This document shows positions 6,468 to 14,066 of a DNA stretch of 23,946 nucleotides, piece by piece. Location of the stretch: positions 1 to 23,946 of the forward strand of contig DCHL01000029.1 in NCBI GenBank assembly GCA_002317595.1, in the 5' to 3' direction. The notes beneath the pieces are model-generated. The model was not told the origin of the DNA and did no database searches. It saw nothing but the letters and a program-made list of their open reading frames with translations. Every line of letters starts with the position of its first letter. The stretch's first letter is position 1. The position numbers and the translations under genes were made by a program. The DNA is from Lachnospiraceae bacterium UBA1753 (lineage in GTDB: Bacteria; Bacillota; Clostridia; Lachnospirales; Lachnospiraceae).

Positions 6468-7259
6468 ATGCTTCCTGGTGTGTATTTTGCCACAAAGAAA
6501 AGTGGCCAGATCTATTACAGAGCCTCAATTACATATAAGAGCAGGCATATAAGCCTTGGAAGCTATACCGATGAAGAGACTGCATCCCTCGCTTATCAGA
6601 AAGCCGGTGAGATACTATCTTCTAAGGTAAGTGTATCCGATTATTCTGACAACACTCCGCTTCCCTTTGATAAGTGGGTAATTCTAATTAATTTTAGGGA
6701 TAACGATGTGTATTTTTCAAATCCCATATATCTTAAGAAGAAAACCTTCAATTACTATATCTCCCCGGATTATATTCTTACCTTTGATGCCGAGGACCTC
6801 TTCTACTATGCAAGCCACCGGATTCAGCTTCGCGGTGACAGATTGTTTGTGGCTGATTACGGAATGCAGGTGACTCTAAGGACCAGATACGGAATCAAGC
6901 CCTTTGCGGTCGAAGGACGTGACTATAAATTTGCCAATGGTGACAGGCATGATTACAGGTATGAAAATATTATTATTTTGAGCAGATATACAGGTGTATT
7001 TCCTGTGTGGAAAAATAATGAGCTGTTCTACAAGGTTCAGATACATGTACGGTCAACCTATTCAGTAGGTACCTATGCAGATGAGAACACTGCTGCCATT
7101 GCATACAACAAGGCAGTGGATATCCTCACAGGACTTGGCATAAAAAGAAATTACGGGCAGAACTTTGTAGAAGATCTGCCCGCAAAAGAATATGCCGATA
7201 TTTATTTTAATCTTGACCTGTCAGACTTTAATGACCGGATGAAATCACGCTTTTCCTAG
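6468..7259 (+). CDS. Two-AP2-domain protein with a degenerate HNH-like centre, putative DNA-binding protein
   Basis: This 263-residue protein appears to be AP2-HNH-like-AP2. Residues 4-52 and 176-224 are two copies of an AP2-type unit (GVYFATKKSGQIYYRASI... then SLGSYTDEETASLAYQKA; second copy VGTYADENTAAIAYNKA), with the three-strand plus helix pattern known from plant ERF proteins and phage/cyanobacterial HNH endonucleases. Residues about 100-172 resemble the core of HNH homing endonucleases: NGDRHDYRYENIII at 157-170 matches the family's DGN-x-x-DNR-x-x-NL. The histidine expected just before is Phe (F155), so nuclease activity is unlikely. The start at 6468 is chosen because GGAG lies six bases upstream; TTG 6450 and ATG 6456 are in frame but poorly placed. 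It is a single gene with its own promoter, between non-mobile neighbours. A domesticated DNA-binding role is my inference. Confidence 0.7.
   Translation: MLPGVYFATKKSGQIYYRASITYKSRHISLGSYTDEETASLAYQKAGEILSSKVSVSDYSDNTPLPFDKWVILINFRDNDVYFSNPIYLKKKTFNYYISPDYILTFDAEDLFYYASHRIQLRGDRLFVADYGMQVTLRTRYGIKPFAVEGRDYKFANGDRHDYRYENIIILSRYTGVFPVWKNNELFYKVQIHVRSTYSVGTYADENTAAIAYNKAVDILTGLGIKRNYGQNFVEDLPAKEYADIYFNLDLSDFNDRMKSRFS
7154..7182 (-). terminator. Probable terminator of the rnf/glycosidase run, inside the opposing AP2 gene
   Basis: CGGGCAGA (7154-7161) and TCTGCCCG (7175-7182) form a perfect eight-base-pair GC-rich stem with a 13-base loop. Read on the minus strand the stem is followed by TAATTTCTTTTT. 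It lies about 63 bases past the GH31 stop, within the last 110 bases of the plus-strand AP2 gene. No other terminator exists for the minus-strand run. Confidence 0.5.
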
Positions 7260-9137
7260 CATTCTGTCTATTGTCTCCTCAGACCTGACAAAGAATATGA
7301 TTTCATCAAGAGCACATTCAACATAATGACTGCCTCTAGGCAGCTCATATATAAGATACTCATCAACAGACTTCATTCTCACGCAGAGCATATCCTCAGG
7401 AAGGTACACATATCTTCCCTTTGCATTCTGCGTATAGACGGGCGCAAGCATAATATCATCGCCCATCATAAGCTGATCCTCCACGCTTCTGGCTCTCTCG
7501 TCGTCTTCATAGGCAAAAGCAAGGGGAATATACATCATCCTGCCTTCCTCATTCGAACTCCTTAACAGTTCATACATATAAGGAATCATTGCCTTGCGGA
7601 TAGTTATGAAGTTCCTGAACGTAGAAATACTGTTGAATCTATATAATTCCTGCTCTCTTGTTCCCATGCACGAATGGTTCCTGAACAGCGGAACAAACAC
7701 GCCCAGAGCTATCCATCTTAGCACAAGGTCCTCTGTCGTATTCTGTCCAAATCCACCGATATCTGCGCCTGTAAAGAGGTATCCACACATATTAAGCGAC
7801 GGAAGCATCTGCAGGTTGAGAAGTATATGTGACCACCATGAACTGTTGTCGCCCATCCAGATTCCACCGTATCTGTGTGCACCAATGCTGCTGGCTCTCG
7901 AGAAGAACAGGAACTCCCTATCGGGATACATCTCCTTGATTGCCTCTCCTGCCGCGCGAGTCATATTCATACCAAAGAGATTGTGTACCTTGTCATGTCT
8001 CACAGGCTTCCCGTCAACATTATGGAAGAAATCTTCATAGTACTGCTTGTTTCCATTCAGCGTTGCATACATTCCTGTAAGCTCAAAAAATTCCTCAAGG
8101 CCTATGTTGGTCTTGCTAAGCTCAATGGTTCTTTCAATTACCTGCTTGAGGCGGTTCTCTGAGTAAAAAATAGCCGGCTCATTCATATCATTCCAGAAAC
8201 CTTCAATACCTTTTTCAATCAGGAACTTATATTTTTTACCAAACCAGTCGCGGACCTTGGGCTGTAAAAAATCAGGAAAGCAGCTCTTTCCAGGCCACAC
8301 TGCCCCGACGAATGGTTTCCCGTCTTTATCTGTACAGAAATACCCCTTCTGCACACCCTCTTCGTAGACATCATAACCGTCTTCTACCTTAACGGCAGCA
8401 TCGATTATGGGGATGAGTCTTATTCCCTGTGCCTTCAGGTCATCCGAAAGTTTCTCAAGGTCAGGGAATGCTTCCTCATTAAGGGTAAAGTCCTTATACC
8501 TCTCCATGTAATCAATATCGAGATATATCATGTCAAGCGGTATGCCGGCATCCTTATATTTTTTTACTACCTCAAGTATATCTGCCTCGTTCTTATATCC
8601 CCAGCGGCTCTGACCATAGCCAAGTCCCCACATAGGAGGAAGGTAAGACTTGCCGATGAGATGTCTGAAGTCAGACACGATATTTATGAGCTTATCGGTA
8701 TCAATAATATATATATCAATATTTTTATCAGAAACAGAAATCTTAAGCTCTGTGCTGTCTGTATATCCAAGGTCATATGTTACCTTACCGGGGTAATCAA
8801 AAAACACACCAAATCTGATGGCCCTGTCTGGGTCGTCTATGATGATAAAATTGTGGGCTCCATAAAGAGATTTCCGGCTCTCATCATGGTCAGGGTCATC
8901 CGTACAGTCAGTACCATAAATCCAGCCCTTCTTATTTATTCCCCTGACCTGCTCGCCAAGACCATACACAGCTGTTTTTTCCGTTACGTCCTCGTATCTG
9001 AAGAAAAGGCCGTCTTCCGTTTCATCAAGTTCAAAATATTTAAGGGATGAAACATCCTTTGCAGGCAGCTGTTCTACCACAGCCTCAGTATTAAATGGTA
9101 TTCCAATTCGAATTTTTGTTATGCTCAATTTTTCCAC
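7245..9137 (-). CDS. Glycoside hydrolase family 31, alpha-glucosidase-type
   Basis: This roughly 630-residue cytoplasmic enzyme (no signal peptide) should release sugar from the non-reducing end of alpha-glucosides or alpha-xylosides. An N-terminal beta-sandwich (about 1-150) is followed by the (beta/alpha)8 barrel starting PPMWGLGYGQSRWGY. The nucleophile Asp lies in GFWNDMNEP (about D317) and the acid/base Asp in WMGDNSSWW (about D430). YLDIDYM carries the substrate-binding Asp. The C-terminal beta region is short, making the protein compact for GH31. The start is uncertain: TTG 9140, GTG 9137 and TTG 9128 are in frame, none has a strong ribosome binding site, and no ATG is near; 9137 is chosen. 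It follows the GH25 gene by 27 bases, and its last 15 bases overlap the end of the AP2 gene. Confidence 0.92.
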   Translation of the reverse strand: MEKLSITKIRIGIPFNTEAVVEQLPAKDVSSLKYFELDETEDGLFFRYEDVTEKTAVYGLGEQVRGINKKGWIYGTDCTDDPDHDESRKSLYGAHNFIIIDDPDRAIRFGVFFDYPGKVTYDLGYTDSTELKISVSDKNIDIYIIDTDKLINIVSDFRHLIGKSYLPPMWGLGYGQSRWGYKNEADILEVVKKYKDAGIPLDMIYLDIDYMERYKDFTLNEEAFPDLEKLSDDLKAQGIRLIPIIDAAVKVEDGYDVYEEGVQKGYFCTDKDGKPFVGAVWPGKSCFPDFLQPKVRDWFGKKYKFLIEKGIEGFWNDMNEPAIFYSENRLKQVIERTIELSKTNIGLEEFFELTGMYATLNGNKQYYEDFFHNVDGKPVRHDKVHNLFGMNMTRAAGEAIKEMYPDREFLFFSRASSIGAHRYGGIWMGDNSSWWSHILLNLQMLPSLNMCGYLFTGADIGGFGQNTTEDLVLRWIALGVFVPLFRNHSCMGTREQELYRFNSISTFRNFITIRKAMIPYMYELLRSSNEEGRMMYIPLAFAYEDDERARSVEDQLMMGDDIMLAPVYTQNAKGRYVYLPEDMLCVRMKSVDEYLIYELPRGSHYVECALDEIIFFVRSEETIDRMLGKA

Positions 9138-9164
9138 CAATTCTATATAATTTTTTTCTAGATT

Positions 9165-10382
9165 CTATCTGTACTTGTAGTCGACAAAGCTTATATTGAG
9201 GTCAACAGGGCCATCTATTCCGTCAACTACACCATCTGCAGAATACTGCCAGATCATGTACTGGTAAGGATATTCTGACTTTTTCAGTTTCTTTTCGCTC
9301 TTCACCTTGGGAGCATCAATAAGCCAGACATCGTAATCCTTCAGGACCGACATATCAAGCTTTGTCGCAAGCTGATGTTTGCTTGCACATATCATCGGCT
9401 TATAGCCGTAGCTTCTGACCGTATCACAGAAGGTTTTTGCAATGGCTGTAAGCTCATCTGCAGACAGCGCATCTGTTCTTGCCGCATCACTCACTATGGC
9501 TTCAGAGTAGAACACAATTGGATAAGTAAGTGAATAGGGCGTTGCAGCCACAACTGCATAATTGGCCTCTTCAACCGCCTCGTCAGCGTTAATTGCCTGG
9601 GAGTAAAAATATATCCCCACATCAATGCCGTTCTTTATTGCAGCAGCCATATTATCGGAAAAAGTCTCATCAATTACAACCTTACCACTGTTGTATCCCC
9701 TGACTCCCATACGAATCATAGCAAACTCTACGCCTGAATCCGCCACCTTCTCCCAGTCGATACTGCCCTGGTATTTCGAGATATCTATTCCATAGGTTGA
9801 CACCTTTCTATTACCACTGTAGTACTGAAGCTGATTGCCCTCCTGCCTGAAGGCGCCTGCATCATATTTGTTCAGTGGTATGCTGTCAAATATCTCAACC
9901 ATCTCAGGTTCACCGCTGTCAGAGGCATCAAATTCCGTGCGGCCATCTTCGCTCTCATCAACCACTGTCCCGACATCATTTTTCCCAGGTGACTCATTTT
10001 CTTTCTTACTTGATGAGGACTTTTTGGAAGAGGATTTCTTTCGCGACGACGATGAGTCATCATAGTACTGCACGCCCTCTTCAGACTCCGTCTGATCCTC
10101 CGGCTTATCATACATATGCCAGAAATCCAGTTCATCGCTGGTGCGCTTCTCCTCACTCATCTTGAAGTCGTCTTTTTCATCATCTTTATCCTTATTCTGG
10201 GATGAGTTCTGATTTGCATTCTGATAAAGTTCACTCTTTTTCTCTTTTTTTAGTTTGTCATTATTGGCAAGCAGAACTATAGCGGCCACGAGAGTGACCG
10301 CTATGAGGGCAAAAATACAACCCATTATGATTCTTGATAGACTGTTAGTCCCCTTGCCATAGAAATCATCATCAAATCTCAT
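9165..10382 (-). CDS. Membrane-anchored GH25 lysozyme-like protein with a substituted active-site residue
   Basis: This 405-residue protein has a short cytoplasmic N-terminus, one membrane helix (about 17-40), a long hydrophilic linker rich in Ser, Lys, Asp and Glu (about 41-190), and a C-terminal GH25 muramidase-type domain (about 195-405). GH25 marks are YGIDISKYQGSIDW with catalytic-type D200, AMIRMGVRGYNSG, GIYFYSQA, MIWQYS and DLNISF. In typical GH25 enzymes an Asp-x-Glu pair follows YPIVF; here the residues are Y292-S293-E294, so the Glu is kept but the Asp is Tyr. Activity may be weakened and the domain might mainly bind the wall. The ATG is six bases after the rnfB stop with only a weak ribosome binding site, so coupling to rnfB is likely. 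Confidence 0.85.
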   Translation of the reverse strand: MRFDDDFYGKGTNSLSRIIMGCIFALIAVTLVAAIVLLANNDKLKKEKKSELYQNANQNSSQNKDKDDEKDDFKMSEEKRTSDELDFWHMYDKPEDQTESEEGVQYYDDSSSSRKKSSSKKSSSSKKENESPGKNDVGTVVDESEDGRTEFDASDSGEPEMVEIFDSIPLNKYDAGAFRQEGNQLQYYSGNRKVSTYGIDISKYQGSIDWEKVADSGVEFAMIRMGVRGYNSGKVVIDETFSDNMAAAIKNGIDVGIYFYSQAINADEAVEEANYAVVAATPYSLTYPIVFYSEAIVSDAARTDALSADELTAIAKTFCDTVRSYGYKPMICASKHQLATKLDMSVLKDYDVWLIDAPKVKSEKKLKKSEYPYQYMIWQYSADGVVDGIDGPVDLNISFVDYKYR

Positions 10383-10388
10383 ATAAAC

Positions 10389-11180
10389 TTAACTGATAAT
10401 CGCTTTCTTAGGACATTTCTCAACACAGGTTCCACACTGGGTACACTTATCATAATCAATATGTGCAAGTGTGTCAGTGATTGTAATAGCCTCGGAAGGA
10501 CAGTTCTTCTTACAGAGCTGACAACCTATACATCCAACAGAGCAGGCCTTCATTACAACAGGACCCTTATCCTTTGATGAGCAGGCAACCCTTACCTTGG
10601 AAGCATACGGAACAATCTCAATAATCTGTCTGGGACATGCCCCTACACACTTTCCACAGGCCTTACACTTATCTTCGTCAACAACTGCCTTTCCGTTGAC
10701 AATATGAATCGCATCAAACTGGCAGGCCTGAACGCAGTCGCCGCCGCCCATACATCCGTATGCACAGCTCTTGGGTCCGCCTGCAGGCATGAATTTCTGC
10801 ATTACACACGAGGTATTACCAGAGAATTCGTAGTTAGAACCTGCCTTGTCGCAGTCGCCGTTACACTTTACGAATGCTGTCATCTTAACAGACTCACCGG
10901 CCTCTTCACCCATTATCTGGGCAACCTTCTGAGCAACAGGGTCTCCACCTACGGGACAGCCACCTACAGGAGCCTCGCCCTTTACTATCGCAGCTGCAAG
11001 ACCTGAACATCCCGCAAAGCCACAGCCACCACAGTTGTTTCCCGGAAGCACACCAAGAATGGCTTCCTCTCGCTCATCAACTTCAACTTTAAATTTTTCA
11101 CCAGCAACTCCGAGGAATATGCCGATCAGAAGACCGACAATGGCGACACAAAGAGTTGCGATTACAATTCCCATTACCAT
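10389..11180 (-). CDS. rnfB: Rnf complex iron-sulfur subunit B
   Basis: RnfB is the ferredoxin-facing subunit of the Rnf ion-pumping ferredoxin:NAD+ oxidoreductase. The 263-residue protein has an N-terminal membrane helix (about 5-25), the Cys-rich RnfB domain with C50, C53, C58 and C75 in NNCGGCGFAGC...GGC, a further Cys-rich region at 139-153, and three four-Cys ferredoxin clusters: C172/175/178/182, C217/220/223/227 and C246/249/252/256. This cluster-rich form is typical of clostridia rather than the shorter proteobacterial one. The ATG at 11180 follows AAAGGAG. It is the last Rnf gene; the GH25 gene starts six bases after its stop. Confidence 0.97.
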   Translation of the reverse strand: MVMGIVIATLCVAIVGLLIGIFLGVAGEKFKVEVDEREEAILGVLPGNNCGGCGFAGCSGLAAAIVKGEAPVGGCPVGGDPVAQKVAQIMGEEAGESVKMTAFVKCNGDCDKAGSNYEFSGNTSCVMQKFMPAGGPKSCAYGCMGGGDCVQACQFDAIHIVNGKAVVDEDKCKACGKCVGACPRQIIEIVPYASKVRVACSSKDKGPVVMKACSVGCIGCQLCKKNCPSEAITITDTLAHIDYDKCTQCGTCVEKCPKKAIIS

Positions 11181-11201
11181 TTTCTTTCGTCTCCTTTATC
11201 C

Positions 11202-11786
11202 CTATATGAGTCCTGAAAAGCCACAGAATGCTATCGCCATAAGTCCTGCAGTAATGAGGACGATGGGCATTCCCTGGAAAGCCTTAGGCACATCATTGTA
11301 TTCCATTTTCTCTCTGAGTCCCGCAAGGATTATGATTGAAATCGTAAATCCAAGGGCGGTGGCAAATCCATTGATAACAGACTCTAAAATGCTGTAACTC
11401 TTTGACACATTTGTAAGCGCAACACCAAGAACTGCACAGTTAGTTGTGATAAGAGGAAGATATACGCCAAGTGCCTCATAAAGGGGAGGCATTGCCTTCT
11501 TTAGGAACATCTCAACAAACTGAACAAGCGCTGCAATAACAAGAATAAATACAATCGTCTGAAGATATGTGATATCAAGAGGCGTAAGTATGAACTTGTA
11601 AATAAGTGCCGCAACTGCTGATGCAAGTGTAATGACAAAAATTACAGCGGCTCCCATGCCAGATGCAGTCTCAACCTTCTTGGATACTCCAAGGAAGGGA
11701 CACAGACCAAGGAACTGGCTGAGGACAACGTTATTAACAAGCGCAGAGCCAATTGCAATAATAAGAAGCTGTGATAAAGTACTCAT
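11202..11786 (-). CDS. rnfA: Rnf complex membrane subunit A
   Basis: RnfA is one of two related membrane subunits that form the ion-translocating core of Rnf. The 194-residue protein is almost entirely hydrophobic, with six expected helices. It keeps the two cysteines that, with those of RnfE, hold a membrane-embedded iron-sulfur cluster in solved Rnf/Nqr complexes: C29 in FLGLCPFLG and C117 in TTNCAVLG. Its ATG overlaps the rnfE stop by one base (TAATG), with AGGGAGGAGAGG upstream inside rnfE, so the genes are translationally coupled. It resembles RnfE, but the FLGLCPFLGVS block identifies it as RnfA. Confidence 0.97.
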   Translation of the reverse strand: MSTLSQLLIIAIGSALVNNVVLSQFLGLCPFLGVSKKVETASGMGAAVIFVITLASAVAALIYKFILTPLDITYLQTIVFILVIAALVQFVEMFLKKAMPPLYEALGVYLPLITTNCAVLGVALTNVSKSYSILESVINGFATALGFTISIIILAGLREKMEYNDVPKAFQGMPIVLITAGLMAIAFCGFSGLI

Positions 11787-12526
11787 TATGCCTCTCCTCC
11801 CTTCTCGTCTGAAGTATTGACCTTCTCAGTGTTATCATAAAACTTTGCGCCACATCCGCTTCCGCAGGTCGAGCAGTCCTTAGTACAGGACGCGGGATCC
11901 TTGTATTCCTCGCCCTTAGCAGCTGCCCTTACAGCCGCTCTGTCCTTAAGCTTGTTCATAACTGCTACAAGACAGGCCAGTACGAAGAAGGCTCCAGGAG
12001 CCATAATGAAGATAGATGCAGGCTCGTAGAAGGATGGCATCACGGTAACACCGAACAGTGTTCCAGCACCGATGAGCTCTCTCACGAGACCAATGCAGGT
12101 AAGACCAAAGGTAAATCCAAGTCCCATTCCAATTCCATCAAATGCTGACGAAACGACACCATTTTTGTAAGCCCAGCTCTCAGCTCTGCCGAGGATGATG
12201 CAGTTAACAACTATAAGAGGAATATAAATTCCAAGTGCCGCATAGAGGCTTGGCAGATAACCCTGCATAAGCATCTGGACGATAGTTACAAATGAAGCAA
12301 TGATTACGATAAACGCAGGAATCCTCACCTTATCCGGGATAATATTTCTCAGAAGTGAAATAACCATATTGGAAAGGATAAGAACTACCGTTGTCGAAAG
12401 TCCCATTCCAATAGCATTGATACCTGATGTGGTAACGGCCATTGTTGGACACATACCCAGCATAAGCACAAATGTCGGGTTCTCTTTAATAAGACCGTTA
12501 TACAGTCTTTCAGATGCACTTCCCAT
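11786..12526 (-). CDS. rnfE: Rnf complex membrane subunit E with a Cys-rich C-terminal tail
   Basis: RnfE pairs with RnfA in the membrane core. The family part covers about residues 1-200, beginning with ENPTFVLMLGMCPTMAVT, and carries the cluster cysteines C26 and C109. At 246 residues it is longer than most RnfE proteins: after the last helix there is a hydrophilic tail of about 45 residues containing C214, C218, C221 and C225, spaced C-x3-C-x2-C-x3-C, followed by a polar Glu/Lys/Gly-rich end. Four cysteines so spaced could hold a metal ion or an iron-sulfur cluster; this is an inference. The ATG overlaps the rnfG stop by one base and follows GGGAGGTG. Confidence 0.96.
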   Translation of the reverse strand: MGSASERLYNGLIKENPTFVLMLGMCPTMAVTTSGINAIGMGLSTTVVLILSNMVISLLRNIIPDKVRIPAFIVIIASFVTIVQMLMQGYLPSLYAALGIYIPLIVVNCIILGRAESWAYKNGVVSSAFDGIGMGLGFTFGLTCIGLVRELIGAGTLFGVTVMPSFYEPASIFIMAPGAFFVLACLVAVMNKLKDRAAVRAAAKGEEYKDPASCTKDCSTCGSGCGAKFYDNTEKVNTSDEKGGEA

Positions 12527-13122
12527 TACTTAGTCACCTCCCTGAAATATACAAGTGCCGCATTGACACCATTTGTCATCGCGTTAGAAGTGATTGTCGC
12601 ACCCGAAAGGGCATCAATCTCATTATCTGCTGTTGCCCCAGTCTTTGAGTAAGCAAACATATCAACCTTTTTGTCAGCATACTGTGCCTTGAATTCAGGT
12701 GTGTTGGCTCTCATACCAAGACCTGCAGTCTCAGCTATCTCGAGAATCTCAACACCCTTCACTGTTCCATCAGATGAAACACCGACAGAAATCTTGATAT
12801 CTCCGCCATATCCTTCGTGAGTTGTCACGCCGAAAACATAACCCAGTAGTTCGCCGCTGCCATCCACTGCCTTGACAACCTCCGTGATATCCTGCTGAGA
12901 AAGTCCTGTTCCCTCAAGTACAGCCTTCTCACCTGCAAGTTCCACACCTGCATCCTCAAAGGAAGATGCCTCAGTAAATACCGCAGCATAAGCTGCCTGC
13001 TTTGTCTTCTCCTGCTGCTCCGCTATAGGTCCCTTTGTAACCTGATATACAGTTCCAAGAAGGAATCCTGAAACAAGCGTGATTACAGTGAGAATGATTG
13101 TATTCTTTACTATTGAATTCAT
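12526..13122 (-). CDS. rnfG: Rnf complex FMN-binding subunit G
   Basis: RnfG carries a covalently bound FMN on the outer face of the membrane and passes electrons within Rnf. The 198-residue protein has an N-terminal membrane anchor (about 7-27) and a soluble FMN-binding domain. The flavinylation motif D-x-x-S-G-A-T is present as D170-A-L-S-G-A-T176, so T176 should bear the flavin. No flavin transferase gene (apbE) is in the window; one is needed for attachment. It overlaps rnfD by four bases (ATGA), and its ribosome binding site GGGAGGTG lies inside the rnfD end. Confidence 0.97.
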   Translation of the reverse strand: MNSIVKNTIILTVITLVSGFLLGTVYQVTKGPIAEQQEKTKQAAYAAVFTEASSFEDAGVELAGEKAVLEGTGLSQQDITEVVKAVDGSGELLGYVFGVTTHEGYGGDIKISVGVSSDGTVKGVEILEIAETAGLGMRANTPEFKAQYADKKVDMFAYSKTGATADNEIDALSGATITSNAMTNGVNAALVYFREVTK

Positions 13123-14054
13123 GACTTCTCACCTCCCTTTCCGAAAGGCTTCGGCATTGTATATCTCTCAATGAGAGGAACAAGGATATTTCCAATGATG
13201 ATTGCATATGAAACACCCTCTGCTGATGCGCCGAATATTCTGAAGATACCTGTGAGAATTCCAAGTAAAATACCGTATACTATTCTGCCGGTTCTTGTAA
13301 TAGGACAGGTTACGTAGTCGGTTGCCATAAAGAAAGCTCCAAGCATAAGTCCACCACCAGAAAGCTGAGCTGTAAGGTAGTATGGATTGAGACCATGTCC
13401 GCCAAAAAGAATTACAAAAATCGAAAAACTGATAATATAGCTTGCAGGAATCTTAAGATCAATTATTCCTGTAAGCAGAAGCACTATCGCACCAAGGACG
13501 ATTGCAATTACAGAAGTCTCACCAATCGTTCCTGGAATCTTACCGATAACCATATTGAAGGTATCTACTGCCTCGCCTGCCTTGAGCTGAGCAAGAGGGG
13601 TGGCCGTTGCAACACCATCATAGGTGAACGCTGTCATTCTTGATGTAAAAGATATAAGAAGGAAACATCTTGCTCCAAGGGCAGGGTTCATGAAATTCTG
13701 TCCAAGACCACCAAACACCATCTTTACAACAAGGATTGCAAATACTCCTCCGACAACTGCAATCCACCAGGGAGCAGACACGGGGAGGTTCATTCCCAGA
13801 AGAAGTCCTGTTACTACTGCTGAACAGTCCCTGATAGTAAGGTCCTTCTTCATTATCTTCTCATAGGCTGCCTCTGTTGCAACACAGGTTACAACTGTAA
13901 GCACCAGAAGAAACAGTGCATAGAAACCAAAATTGTATACTCCAAAAACACATGACGGGAGCAGTGCAAGTGCTACGGTTCCCATTATTTTAGCCGTAGT
14001 AACTTCACTTCTCACATGAGGATTAGAGGATACATTAAGTCTTAAATCTTCCAT
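13119..14054 (-). CDS. rnfD: Rnf complex membrane subunit D
   Basis: RnfD is the large membrane subunit that carries a second covalent FMN and takes part in ion transport. The 311-residue protein is highly hydrophobic, with the family N-terminus NVSSNPHVRS and the GLGQNFMNPALGAR motif near 116-129. The flavinylation site fits D-x-x-x-x-A-T as D146-G-V-A-T-A-T152 followed by PLAQLK, so T152 is the likely FMN attachment residue. AGGAGGGAGG precedes the ATG. It sits 12 bases behind rnfC and overlaps rnfG by four bases. Confidence 0.97.
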   Translation of the reverse strand: MEDLRLNVSSNPHVRSEVTTAKIMGTVALALLPSCVFGVYNFGFYALFLLVLTVVTCVATEAAYEKIMKKDLTIRDCSAVVTGLLLGMNLPVSAPWWIAVVGGVFAILVVKMVFGGLGQNFMNPALGARCFLLISFTSRMTAFTYDGVATATPLAQLKAGEAVDTFNMVIGKIPGTIGETSVIAIVLGAIVLLLTGIIDLKIPASYIISFSIFVILFGGHGLNPYYLTAQLSGGGLMLGAFFMATDYVTCPITRTGRIVYGILLGILTGIFRIFGASAEGVSYAIIIGNILVPLIERYTMPKPFGKGGEKS

Positions 14055-14066
14055 TTTTCCTCCCTC

